NCBI GenBank assembly: GCA_965652025.1
Contig: CBFGTM010000066.1
Coordinates: forward strand, 1 to 15,771
Direction: 5' to 3'
From: CAVVWJ01 sp965652025
Lineage (GTDB): Bacteria > Gemmatimonadota > Gemmatimonadetes > Gemmatimonadales > GWC2-71-9
DNA length: 15,771 nucleotides
Shown: piece by piece, positions 6,535-15,738 of the stretch
How positions within the stretch are numbered: the first letter of the stretch is position 1
Layout of the letters: every line of letters starts with the position of its first letter
The notes under the pieces: generated by a model
What the model saw: only the letters and a program-made list of their open reading frames with translations
Told to the model about the DNA's origin: nothing
Databases searched by the model: none
Translations under genes and position numbers: made by a program

Positions 6535-6935
6535 TATGAAGTGCGGCCCCAAGCCTGCGCCTCAATCTTCCAGACGCCATCGCGGTTCGCGAACGTGTAC
6601 GCAAGGGTGCCCGTCCGAACCACGGACTGGCCCTTCATCACTACGGTGAGAGCCCCTGCTACGACAGCGTATGCGGACGGGCCCTCGACATTCCAGAAGC
6701 CCAGCTCGGAGGACAGGTGCTCATGGGTCACGCCAAGATCCTCACGCCACTTCTTTACGTCCGCGAGCCACTTGGCTGGGGCATTTGGGTTCAACCAGCG
6801 ATAGGGCGCAATACCGTCGATGATGATCGCGGTGTCCCCGAACACGCTGAGGAACAGATCGTCGTCTTGGGTGTTGAAGCCGTTGATGTGGGCGTCGATC
6901 AGGGTCTGGATTGCAGCCGGCGGTTTACTGCTCAC
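6534..6935 (-). CDS. NTF2-like (SnoaL/DUF4440-type) protein
   Basis: This 133-residue protein matches the small cone-shaped NTF2-like fold: an N-terminal helix pair (IQTLIDAHINGFNTQDDDLF), then strands ending in TLAYTFANRDGVWKIEAQAW. The closing pattern of hydrophobic strand, short turn with Gly-Val-Trp-Lys-Ile, and final strand is typical of SnoaL/DUF4440 domains that bind small hydrophobic ligands or act as hydratases or isomerases. There is no signal peptide, so it is cytoplasmic. The start is GTG 6935, six bases after GGAGG. Its stop codon overlaps a possible GTG start of the TauE-like gene by one base, so the two are almost certainly co-expressed. The substrate is unknown; a direct link to the transporter is inference. 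Confidence 0.85.
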   Translation of the reverse strand: MSSKPPAAIQTLIDAHINGFNTQDDDLFLSVFGDTAIIIDGIAPYRWLNPNAPAKWLADVKKWREDLGVTHEHLSSELGFWNVEGPSAYAVVAGALTVVMKGQSVVRTGTLAYTFANRDGVWKIEAQAWGRTS

Positions 6936-6998
6936 GGGAATCCTCCAGTGGCGTGGGCGACTAGAGGGGCGACGCCCGAGGTGTCTTCATTCGCCGCT

Positions 6999-7028
6999 TT
7001 GTCGCTGGCCCAGTACGCTACTGATAAT
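6999..7028 (+). promoter_or_regulatory. Putative sigma70-type promoter of the EEP lipoprotein gene
   Basis: TTGTCG at 6999-7004 and GATAAT at 7023-7028 are separated by 18 bases. The -10 box matches the consensus at five of six positions and the -35 box at four. Transcription would start near 7035, leaving an untranslated leader of about 74 bases before ATG 7109. The region is relatively AT-rich for this window. Confidence 0.4.
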
Positions 7029-7108
7029 CGAGCTTAGATGCCAGTTGCAAGATTCTTTAGCTGTTTCAGGCTGCGATCCCAACCTCGCTTCGAGTTTCGG
7101 AGGAATTC

Positions 7109-8038
7109 ATGCTCGCCCAGCTCGAGCATCACACCGAAGCAGTCGACGAAAATTTGGGTGACCCTCCGGGAATGGCCCCAAGGGCGCTATTCTTCAGGGT
7201 GACCAAGAAAACCCATTGGGCGACCGCCCTCCTGGCCGGCCTGCTGCTCGCGGGCTGTACCCACACGACCAATCTGCTCAACCCGAGCACTCCCAGCTTC
7301 TCCGGCTCCTACGCCGAGGCCTCGCCGGCGGTGGGGCCGGCCGGCACCGAGGTCCGGATCGTCACCTTCAACATCAAGCTGGGCCGGGCGGTGGATCGCG
7401 CGATCCAGGTGCTGAGCAGCGACAGTCTTCGGGGAGCGGACGTCATCGCGCTCCAGGAGATGGACGAGGTGGGAGTGGAGCGGATCGCCCGCGCCATGCG
7501 GCTCAACTACGCCTACTATCCCGGCTCGATCCATCCCACCGACAACCGCTATTTCGGGCCCGCGCTGCTCAGCCGCTGGCCCATCGAGCGGAGCTGGAAG
7601 CTGCTGCTGCCGCACGAGGGAAGGTTCCGGCATCAGCGGCGCAACGCGACCGCGGCCGTGCTCCGGATCGGCAGCGAGCGGGTGCTGGCCTACGCCATCC
7701 ATCTCGAGCCCCAGATCAAGATCTCGGAATCGGCTCGGCGGGATCAGGTGCTCACCATCGTCCGCGACGCAGCGCAGTTTGCCGGGCCGGTGGTGCTGGC
7801 CGGCGACTTCAACAGCGAGGGGATCGGGCCGACGCTGGTGACGGAGGGCTACCACTGGGCCTCGTCGCGGGTCGGGCCCAGCATCACCATTTTCTCCTGG
7901 GACCACATCTTCGTGCGGGGGCTGGTACCGGAGCGGGCCGGCCTGGTGCGACAGGTGCGCGGCGCCAGCGACCACAAGCCGGTCTGGGCAGTCGCGCGGG
8001 CGTCGCCACCGGCTCAGCTCAGCAGCGTTCCGCAATAG
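7109..8038 (+). CDS. Endonuclease/exonuclease/phosphatase-fold lipoprotein
   Basis: This 309-residue protein carries all main motifs of the EEP (DNase I/sphingomyelinase-like) fold. They are Asn88 in VTFNIKLG, Glu117 in ALQEMDEVG, His198 in YAIHLEP, Asp233 and Asn235 in AGDFNSEG, Asp265-His266 in WDHIF, and Asp288-His289 in SDHKPVWA. The metal-dependent phosphodiesterase or phosphatase site therefore looks intact. A lipobox LLAGC puts lipidation at Cys50, so it acts in the envelope, probably on a nucleic acid or phospholipid; the substrate is unknown. The start is ATG 7109, five bases after GGAGG at 7099-7103. This gives an unusually long 36-residue segment before the hydrophobic core. GTG 7199 would give a normal signal peptide but lacks a binding site. 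Its 3' end converges on the ccm operon. Confidence 0.9.
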   Translation: MLAQLEHHTEAVDENLGDPPGMAPRALFFRVTKKTHWATALLAGLLLAGCTHTTNLLNPSTPSFSGSYAEASPAVGPAGTEVRIVTFNIKLGRAVDRAIQVLSSDSLRGADVIALQEMDEVGVERIARAMRLNYAYYPGSIHPTDNRYFGPALLSRWPIERSWKLLLPHEGRFRHQRRNATAAVLRIGSERVLAYAIHLEPQIKISESARRDQVLTIVRDAAQFAGPVVLAGDFNSEGIGPTLVTEGYHWASSRVGPSITIFSWDHIFVRGLVPERAGLVRQVRGASDHKPVWAVARASPPAQLSSVPQ

Positions 8039-8095
8039 AATACGATCTCGCTTCGTTCCTGAAGTGCAGGGGAGCGTTAGCGGAGGGGGAGCGTT

Positions 8096-8117
8096 GACCT
8101 GAAGACTGCGTCAGGTC
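8096..8117. terminator. Stem-loop between convergent genes
   Basis: GACCTGA (8096-8102) pairs with TCAGGTC (8111-8117) around an eight-base loop. It lies between the forward EEP lipoprotein gene and the reverse ccm operon and overlaps the stop codon of the latter. No T-run follows on either strand, so intrinsic termination is uncertain. Confidence 0.3.
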
Positions 8118-8638
8118 GCGCCCGCATCTATGCTAGATCCGTTTGTGACGCAGCGACCTGCAGCAGTCGGAAGGGCAGCGCTCCCCCGAAGCTCACTACC
8201 GGCTTCCATTGGCTGTTGCAGCCGCACGCCGCAGGTGGAGCAGAAGACCGCGTCCGGCTCGGGGCGCGGACCGCAGGTACGGCAGCTGAGCACACCGAGT
8301 GAAGGAGCGTCTGCCGTCCGGAGCACCCGCACTCGCGCCGCAATGAGCGCTTCTACCGGGTCCACCCCAGCGCTCCGCTCCTCAGCCCGCAGCGCTTCCA
8401 GCGCCAGCCCGGTGTACTTCGCCTTGAGCAGCTGGTAGTCGCCCTCGGAGAGCTTGCCCGTCTCCCGGTCGAAGTCGATCTCCTTGAGGGCCGAGAGGGC
8501 GACGCCCCGGGGAGTCTCCTCGGGGTCCAGCGGCTCGGGAGGCGGGGCGGGCCGGCGGTTCCGGCGGAGCAGCGGCTGCATGACCAGCAGGAGCGCAGCC
8601 AGGCCCACAGCCAGGGCTGCGATCGCCTCTCCCAGCAT
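8111..8638 (-). CDS. CcmI-like membrane protein with C-terminal zinc ribbon
   Basis: This 175-residue protein is the last gene of the ccm operon; its ATG overlaps the ccmH stop as TGATG. Residues 3-22 form one membrane helix. A Pro-rich linker leads to a segment (about 45-90; SALKEIDFDRETGKLSEGDY) that matches the helical region just after the membrane in CcmI-type proteins, which help present apocytochromes to the Ccm lyase. A zinc ribbon follows, with Cys119-x2-Cys122 and Cys133-x2-Cys136. The TPR part of full-length CcmI is missing. About 38 Ala/Ser-rich residues follow the ribbon. Assignment rests on the segment pattern and gene order. The zinc ribbon suggests a redox or structural role in the cytoplasm or periplasm, depending on topology, which I cannot settle. 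Confidence 0.75.
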   Translation of the reverse strand: MLGEAIAALAVGLAALLLVMQPLLRRNRRPAPPPEPLDPEETPRGVALSALKEIDFDRETGKLSEGDYQLLKAKYTGLALEALRAEERSAGVDPVEALIAARVRVLRTADAPSLGVLSCRTCGPRPEPDAVFCSTCGVRLQQPMEAGSELRGSAALPTAAGRCVTNGSSIDAGAT

Positions 8639-9248
8639 CAGTCGCGCACTTCCTCGAGTGCTCGATTCAGCCGCTCCAGCTCATCGGCACTGGCGCCGAC
8701 CGGCGGAACCGGCTGCTGCTCACCCGGTGTAGCAGCGGCGACCGCCTCCCGCCGCCGCAGCACCGCCCCCAGCGCCACCGCGGCGCCGCCCACCACCACG
8801 CCGGGCAGCAGATAACCCCAGAGATTGAACCCCTGCGGCTTGGGCGCCATCAGCGCCTTCTCCCCATAGTTGGCGACGAAGGCGTCGAGGATCTCCTGCG
8901 CGCTCTTGCCCTGGTCGCGCAGCGCCAGCACCTCCCGGTGCAGCTTGGGCGAATAGGTGCAGGAGAAGTCGGTGGTGCGGCAGGTGAACACGTCGAGGGT
9001 GCAGCCGCAGTTGCAGGCCAGCTGCTGTTCGATCCGCTGGATCTCGGCGTCATTCTCCCGATGATCGGTGGGAACGCGAGGCCGCCCTGCGACCGAGGGA
9101 TCGCGCAGGGTGCCGGCGGCGCCTCGTCCGGCCAACGAATCACCCCCTCGCTCGGCTCGGGGCAGGCTCTGTTGAATGGCCTGCTGCAGCGGCAGCACTG
9201 CCAGCCCGAGGGAGCCGAGAAACCGGCGGCGGGAGAGCGAGTCAGGGC

Positions 9249-9252
<4 letters not shown>
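8638..9252 (-). CDS. ccmH: CcmH-family thiol oxidoreductase with Tat-like signal
   Basis: CcmH reduces or holds the heme-binding cysteines of apocytochrome c before heme attachment. This 204-residue protein starts at GTG 9252, which overlaps the ccmF stop (GTGA); a longer upstream frame only repeats ccmF sequence in another phase. Its N-terminus carries a twin-arginine-like motif, SRRRFLG (residues 7-13), before a hydrophobic core. The cysteine region is unusual: Cys80, Cys82 and Cys84 in ACNCGC, then Cys91 and Cys98, instead of the classical LRCxxC. The following helices (REVLALRDQGKSAQEILDA, then YGEKALMAP) are typical of the CcmH three-helix domain. One membrane helix (about 146-165) and an acidic tail end the protein. 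The family call is firm from this pattern and context; the extra cysteines may bind a metal or form extra disulfides. Confidence 0.85.
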
Positions 9253-11282
<2,030 letters not shown>

Positions 11283-11289
11283 GGAGGTC

Positions 11290-11703
11290 TCAGGCCTTGG
11301 GCACGGCCTCGTAGCGGGAGCCGCACTTGGCGAGCACGTCGGTGGCCCGGATGACGCCGTCGCGGCCCAGGCGGCCCTCCACGATCACTTCGATGTCGCT
11401 GGCATCGGTGAAGGTATCGGGCACCAGGCCGTGGTAGGTCACCGGATAGGTCTTGATGCCGTCGGAGACCTGGAAGTCGATGGTGCGGGCGTTGGGATCT
11501 CGGCGGACCGAGCCGGGCACCACCTTGGCGCCGACCTTGAACCCGACGTTCTCGACGAACGTGGAGTCGGCCGCGGTCTTGGCCGAGAGCTCGGCGGGCG
11601 TCAGAAAGTACACGCCGGTCTGCTTCACGCCTTCGGTGATCAGGAACCCGACGCTGCCGACGATGATGGCGGCGCCGAGCAGGAACTTATGGCCGGCTTT
11701 CAT
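11290..11703 (-). CDS. ccmE: CcmE heme chaperone, CxxxY variant
   Basis: CcmE is the periplasmic heme chaperone that receives heme from CcmC and hands it to CcmF. This 137-residue protein has one N-terminal membrane anchor (about residues 7-23) and the OB-fold beta-barrel core, including FKVGAKVVPGSVRRDP and FQVSDGIKTYPVTYHG. In classical CcmE the heme binds a His in the C-terminal motif HxxxY. Here the motif is Cys127-x3-Tyr131 in VLAKCGSRYE, matching the known CxxxY subtype described from Desulfovibrio and archaea. The start is ATG 11703; the nearest purine-rich binding site (GAGGG) is about 13 bases upstream, rather far. It is the first gene of the operon; ccmA-D are not in the window. Confidence 0.92.
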   Translation of the reverse strand: MKAGHKFLLGAAIIVGSVGFLITEGVKQTGVYFLTPAELSAKTAADSTFVENVGFKVGAKVVPGSVRRDPNARTIDFQVSDGIKTYPVTYHGLVPDTFTDASDIEVIVEGRLGRDGVIRATDVLAKCGSRYEAVPKA

Positions 11704-11776
11704 GCCGTTAAAGGTTCCCTCAAGTGTTGCCAGGATCAAGAGCAAGCAGGGCTGCGGCCCTCCGTGTTCCGCGCGA

Positions 11777-11952
11777 GGCCACTGGTCTCTGCTCCGCCAC
11801 AAAAGAACGCAGTGGCGTCGCATAGCCCAGCGGCCTCGCTACGCAGCCCCGCCAGCACTTCATGATAGGCTTTCGGAGCTTGGCAGCGGCGCTGAGGGTA
11901 ACTCGCCGACCGACTGCGTTCTTTTGTCGGGAGGCGAGGAACCCTCAGTGCC
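11777..11952. repeat. Divergent inverted repeat (MITE-like) upstream of ccmE
   Basis: A perfect 15 bp word, ACAAAAGAACGCAGT at 11799-11813, is repeated in inverted form at 11913-11927. The similarity extends outward with mismatches for about 22 more bases, so that the ends read GGCCACTG (11777) and CAGTGCC (11952). The bounded 176 bp carry no convincing gene and no clear flanking duplication. It could be the remnant of a small non-autonomous mobile element or two convergent copies of a regulatory sequence. The rest of the 355 bp between ccmE and 12059 (11704-11776 and 11953-12058) shows no feature I can support. Confidence 0.5.
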
Positions 11953-12058
11953 GCCATGCAAGCGGAGGCCCGACTGGAAGTTAGCCGCACGTGACCCGCG
12001 CCATTGCGGTGACCCAGAGCCAGGGGCACATTTACTCGGCACTGAACCTCGGGACGGT

Positions 12059-12424
12059 ATGCTGAAGCGGCTGGGACGTTCGACGCTCGCGGGATTGGTC
12101 ACCTTGTGTTTCGCCTACAGCGCGATCACTTGGGGGTCGATGCCGGGGTGTGTCGCCTCGGCCGGTCAATCGGTCCATGACTCCCATGGTGGTGGCAGGT
12201 CCCACCAGCATGCCGACGGCTCCGATCATCGGCCGGTCACCGTCCAGTGCCTGGTCCATCTCTGTTGCGTTCAGCTCGCCACCCCGGCGGGTGACCTCTC
12301 GGCCCAGCTCCGCGTCGCCGCGCCCGAAGCCGCCACCGCGCCGGTACTGGTCAGCCAGCTGGTCCTGGTTCGTCCTGCTCACACCCTTCCTTTCGCCCAC
12401 GCACCTCCTCCCACTCGAGCCTGA
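12059..12424 (+). CDS. His-rich exported protein, possibly DUF2946-like metal-related
   Basis: This 121-residue protein has an N-terminal hydrophobic segment (about 8-30) that looks like a signal peptide or anchor. A His-rich stretch, HDSHGGGRSHQHADGSDH (about 40-57), and a Cys motif CLVHLCC (about 64-70) follow. It ends with a segment of the type LPFAHAPPP. Such a short His/Cys-rich protein with this ending resembles the DUF2946-like proteins often encoded beside copper-related TonB receptors; this is from memory and approximate. Start ATG 12059 has only a weak upstream GGGA. The frame is open far upstream, but that part overlaps ccmE antisense and is unlikely to be coding. It lies 116 bp upstream of the receptor gene, separated by a hairpin. 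A metal-binding role is inference. Confidence 0.65.
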   Translation: MLKRLGRSTLAGLVTLCFAYSAITWGSMPGCVASAGQSVHDSHGGGRSHQHADGSDHRPVTVQCLVHLCCVQLATPAGDLSAQLRVAAPEAATAPVLVSQLVLVRPAHTLPFAHAPPPTRA

Positions 12425-12432
12425 ACCGCTCG

Positions 12433-12453
12433 TGCCGGATACCCGTTCCGGCA
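12433..12453. terminator. Stem-loop between the His-rich gene and the receptor gene
   Basis: TGCCGGA (12433-12439) pairs perfectly with TCCGGCA (12447-12453) around a seven-base loop, starting nine bases after the stop codon at 12424. There is no U-run after it. It may attenuate transcription or protect a processed transcript end between the two genes. Confidence 0.35.
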
Positions 12454-12540
12454 ATTCATCAGTTCACTAGCAGTCCTCGTTCCTGACGGCTGATCGCGCG
12501 CACCTGCGAGCCCGGCCGGGAACGCACGTGGGAGAAGGCG

Positions 12541-14604
12541 ATGCATTGGCAACCCTGCCTCATCATCGGGCTCGCCGTCGGCACTTCGACAGCCTGGGCA
12601 CAGACTCCGGACTCCGGCCGCGCCCCCGCGCGCGACACCACCCAGGTGAAGCAGCTGCAGACCATCACCGTCACGGCGGAGCGGCCTCGCGCCGTCGCGC
12701 CGCCGGTGACCACGATCGAAGTGCCGGCCGCCGAGCTGCGGCGGACCTTCGCGTCGGATCCCTACGACCTGCTGCGCCGCACCAGCGGCATCGAGGTCCA
12801 CCAGCAGGGGCAGGGGCCGGGCTTCGCCTCCGACGCCGTCATCCGTGGCTTCTCCTCGGACCACTCCTCCGACGTGCTGCTGGTCCTGGACGGAGTGCCC
12901 ATCAACCTGCCGGTCCACGGGCACGTCGAGGGCTACTCCGATTGGAGCATTCTGTCGCCCGCGGCCATCAGCAGCCTGCGGGTGATCACCGGCCCGGCCA
13001 GCCCGCTGTATGGCGATTTCTCCCTCGCCGGTGTGGTCGAGGTGTTCACCGCGGCCGACGCGACCGGTACCACCGGAAGCGTGGGTGGCACCAGCTACGG
13101 AGACGCGGCCGGCTGGCTGCGCGGCGGCGCTCGCCGGGACGATGGCGGTTACCTGGCGTCGATCGAGGGACGGCGGCAGCAGGGCTGGCGCGACAACTCG
13201 GGCTACTTGCTGGGGAACGGGGTGCTGCGGGGCTGGCGCCGGGTCGGCACCGGCCGGCTGGAAGGAGGACTCGCGCTCTACGGATCGAACTGGGACTCGC
13301 CCGGATTCGTTTCGGTGTCGCGCTACAACGCCGACTCCCTGAGCCAGGCCCAGGATCCGACCGATGGCGGGACCGCGTACCGGGGGATCGCCCACGGCCG
13401 CTTCACCACGGTTCAGGGTGAGACCGGGATCGAGGCCACCGCCTGGCTCCAGGGAGTGCACTCCGGGGTGTTTCTCAACATTCCGGAGGACGGGGTGCAG
13501 AGCCAGAGCGACGAGGAGGACCGCCGCACCGCCTTCGGGGGACGGTTCCAGATCAGCCACCCGATCGGCGGCGGCGACTTCAGCGCCGGGTTCGACGGTC
13601 GGGCGGACTTCGCGGGGTACGATCTGTACGACACCCAGCAGCGCAACCGGCTGGAGCGCACCAAGTCATACGACGCCCGCTACTACGGCGGCGGGGCCTT
13701 CGTGCGCTGGCGCGCGCTGCTCGGCACCAGCGTGGCACTCGACCTGGGCGCCCGGGGCGATGCGATCCACTACAGGAGCCAGGATCACGTGGTGGCCGGT
13801 CCCTGGTTAGGCGACAATGCCGTCATCCTGAGCCCCAAGATCGGCGCCCGCTACCTGGTGGGCGGCGGCTGGTCGGTGCTGGGCTCGCTCAGCCGGGGAT
13901 TCCGCGGCGCGCCCGGCGTGATCGCCGATCCCTCGCTGGAGCCGATCCGCGGCTGGAGCAAGGAGGTTGGCGCGCGCTACGACGGGAGCAGCCTCACCGC
14001 TCAGCTGGCGCTCTTTCGGCTGGACGTCTCCCACGAGCGGATTCAGGACCCGGTGACCCGCGAGGTGCTGCCGACCGGCGAGAGCGTCCGGCAGGGGATC
14101 AACCTCGATGCGGAGCTCCGGCTCAGCAGCCGGCTCACCCTGATGGCGGATGGAACCATCAACGACGCCCGGGTGAAGGGCGAGACCTCCGCCGGAGTGA
14201 CGCCGGTCGTCGTGCCCGACCTCGCCATCGGCAGCGGTGGCAAACCCATTCGGCCTTCCTTTCACATCGAGCCGTTGGAGCCGGGAGACCCGGTGCCCAA
14301 CGTCGCCGACTGGCTGGGACGGGTTGGGCTCGAGGCGGCGCTCAGCTCCAGGGTGTCGGCGCGAGGGCAGGCGCGCTTCTCCGGCCCCTACACTCCGATC
14401 GGAGAGCCCGGCGTGCAGACCCAGTCCTACGCCGTGGTGGATCTGGGAACCTCGATTCAGGTCGGCCGGCTGGGCGCGACCCTCGATATGGAGCTGCAGA
14501 ACGTGCTGGACGCCAAGTATCCCGAGGTGCGGGCCTCGGGATTCATCAATCCGGGCGCTCCGCGTACCCTGCGGGCCGCGCTGCGGTTCGCCGATCACCC
14601 GTAA
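12541..14604 (+). CDS. TonB-dependent outer-membrane receptor
   Basis: This 687-residue protein has a signal peptide (residues 1-20, AWAQ cleavage region) and a TonB-box-like segment (TITVTAER, about 41-48). A plug domain follows (about 60-165) with typical elements: DPYDLLRRTSGIEV, VIRGFSSD, VLLVLDGVPIN and GPASPLYGDFSLAGVVEVFT. The remaining 500 residues alternate short amphipathic strands and end in a beta-barrel strand (LRAALRFADHP). The family imports metal chelates, vitamins or sugars across the outer membrane using TonB energy. A His-containing plug loop (INLPVHGHVEGYSDW) is unusual and could contact metal. The start is ATG 12541 with GGGAG seven bases upstream. The flanking His-rich and Asp/His lipoprotein genes suggest a metal ligand, but no substrate is proven. 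Confidence 0.92.
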   Translation: MHWQPCLIIGLAVGTSTAWAQTPDSGRAPARDTTQVKQLQTITVTAERPRAVAPPVTTIEVPAAELRRTFASDPYDLLRRTSGIEVHQQGQGPGFASDAVIRGFSSDHSSDVLLVLDGVPINLPVHGHVEGYSDWSILSPAAISSLRVITGPASPLYGDFSLAGVVEVFTAADATGTTGSVGGTSYGDAAGWLRGGARRDDGGYLASIEGRRQQGWRDNSGYLLGNGVLRGWRRVGTGRLEGGLALYGSNWDSPGFVSVSRYNADSLSQAQDPTDGGTAYRGIAHGRFTTVQGETGIEATAWLQGVHSGVFLNIPEDGVQSQSDEEDRRTAFGGRFQISHPIGGGDFSAGFDGRADFAGYDLYDTQQRNRLERTKSYDARYYGGGAFVRWRALLGTSVALDLGARGDAIHYRSQDHVVAGPWLGDNAVILSPKIGARYLVGGGWSVLGSLSRGFRGAPGVIADPSLEPIRGWSKEVGARYDGSSLTAQLALFRLDVSHERIQDPVTREVLPTGESVRQGINLDAELRLSSRLTLMADGTINDARVKGETSAGVTPVVVPDLAIGSGGKPIRPSFHIEPLEPGDPVPNVADWLGRVGLEAALSSRVSARGQARFSGPYTPIGEPGVQTQSYAVVDLGTSIQVGRLGATLDMELQNVLDAKYPEVRASGFINPGAPRTLRAALRFADHP

Positions 14605-14628
14605 CCCTTACCCCCTGATGAGGTGACT

Positions 14629-15075
14629 GTGTTGACCAAACCGCTGCTTCGTTCCATCCTGGCTGCCGGCACAGCAGCCGGACTGCTCGCCGCCTGTGGC
14701 GGCGACGAGACGACCGGGACCGAAGACCACACGCCGACCAGTTACCAGGTCCTGATCAATGGTGTGACGGCCATCGCGCCTTACACCTTCACGGTCGGAC
14801 AGACGTCCCGGGTCCAGCTCAAGTTCTTCAATGCGGCCGGAGAGGACCTGGACGACGTGGAGGACAGTCACTTCGGCGGGCTGACCTTCAATCCGAGCTC
14901 GCTGGCGACGGCAACTCGGGTGTCGGATCACAACTATCAATTCGACGTCATCGGTAACACCGAGGGCAGCGGCACGGTGACGGTCAGCTACGGACATGAC
15001 GCAGCTGCGGACGAGCACACATTGCCGATCGCGACGATCAGCGTGGTCTCCGAAGGCGGGGGCAACCCGCTGTAG
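14629..15075 (+). CDS. Small lipoprotein with recurring Asp/His clusters
   Basis: From GTG 14629 the protein has 148 residues. GAGG lies five bases upstream; a GTG at 14623 or TTG at 14632 is possible. The signal peptide ends in lipobox LLAAC, lipidated at Cys23. The mature part looks all-beta, Ig-like, with strands such as YQVLINGV, YTFTVGQTSRVQLKFF and YQFDVIG. Asp/Glu-His pairs recur at EDHT, EDSH, SDHN and GHDAAADEHT, which could bind a divalent metal. The gene is 24 bp after the receptor stop codon, so it is almost certainly in the same operon and may pass ligand to or from the receptor. I do not recognise a named family; metal binding is inference. Confidence 0.8.
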   Translation: MLTKPLLRSILAAGTAAGLLAACGGDETTGTEDHTPTSYQVLINGVTAIAPYTFTVGQTSRVQLKFFNAAGEDLDDVEDSHFGGLTFNPSSLATATRVSDHNYQFDVIGNTEGSGTVTVSYGHDAAADEHTLPIATISVVSEGGGNPL

Positions 15076-15117
15076 CCGCGGATGGCCGGGCCGCTGCAGG
15101 CGGCGCATATTCGTGCA

Positions 15118-15738
15118 ATGGTCCAGCTGATCACTATCTCGCGGGAGTACGGCGCCGGCGGCAGCGAGCTGGGCGTGCTGCTGGGCCAGAAGCTGGGCTG
15201 GCCGGTGCTGGACCACGAGCTGATCCGCAAACTGGCTGCCCGGCTCCGCTGCGAGGAAGGCGAGGTCAAGGCGATGGACGAGCACGCCCCGACCTTCTTC
15301 GAGCGCCTGGCCGCCGCCGCCGTGGTGACCGCGCCCGAATCGCGGGTGCACTCCACACCCTGGGCCACCGATCCGGATTGCGTGGCGGCCGCCGCGCGGG
15401 AGGTGCTGCTCGAAGCGGCTCAAAACCCGCCGCTGATCATCGTGGGCCACGGAGGCAACTGCCTCTTCAGCGGCCGCCGGGACGTGCTGCGGGTGAGGGT
15501 GACGGCACCGTTCGACGAGCGGGTGGAGCGGGTCGCCCGCCGCAGTAGCACCAGCCGGCAGCAGGCGGCCGCCGAGGTGCGGCGCCGGGACGCCGACCGG
15601 CAGCAATATCTCCAGCGCTATTACCGCCGCGATGTAAACGACCCCTGCGGGTACGACCTCCAGATCAACACCGGCACCATTCCGCTCGAAGCCGCCACCC
15701 AGCTGGTGCTGGCTGTGGTGCGTCCGGGGAACGGATAG
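15118..15738 (+). CDS. Cytidylate-kinase-like family protein
   Basis: This 206-residue protein begins with LITISREYGAGGSELG, the nucleotide-binding start typical of the cytidylate-kinase-like family (a P-loop variant). LGWPVLDHELIRKLAARL follows, as in that family. Later come IIVGHGGNCLF, a conserved strand, and an Arg-rich lid region with RRDADRQQYLQRYYRRD, where the Arg cluster should contact phosphates. The C-terminal pattern (YDLQINTGTIPLEAATQLV) also fits. The family's substrate is usually unknown and it is distinct from housekeeping Cmk. ATG 15118 places the motif at the usual distance from the N-terminus. ATG 15082 would add 12 residues; neither has a strong binding site. The gene is 42 bp after the lipoprotein gene, and the stop codon merges with repeat locus D. 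Confidence 0.85.
   Translation: MVQLITISREYGAGGSELGVLLGQKLGWPVLDHELIRKLAARLRCEEGEVKAMDEHAPTFFERLAAAAVVTAPESRVHSTPWATDPDCVAAAAREVLLEAAQNPPLIIVGHGGNCLFSGRRDVLRVRVTAPFDERVERVARRSSTSRQQAAAEVRRRDADRQQYLQRYYRRDVNDPCGYDLQINTGTIPLEAATQLVLAVVRPGNG

Noticed and set aside
11953..12541. Cobalamin riboswitch ahead of the TonB receptor
   Set aside because: I looked for the conserved core elements of the cobalamin riboswitch on the + strand and did not find them; only a simple hairpin at 12433-12453 is present.
12379..13560. A 393-codon frame antisense to the TonB receptor
   Set aside because: The receptor frame on the + strand has clear domain motifs, and the antisense product has none.
14608..15606. A 332-codon frame antisense to the kinase-like and lipoprotein genes
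   Set aside because: It covers two well-supported + strand genes and an intergenic gap and has low-complexity His/Arg/Gly composition.
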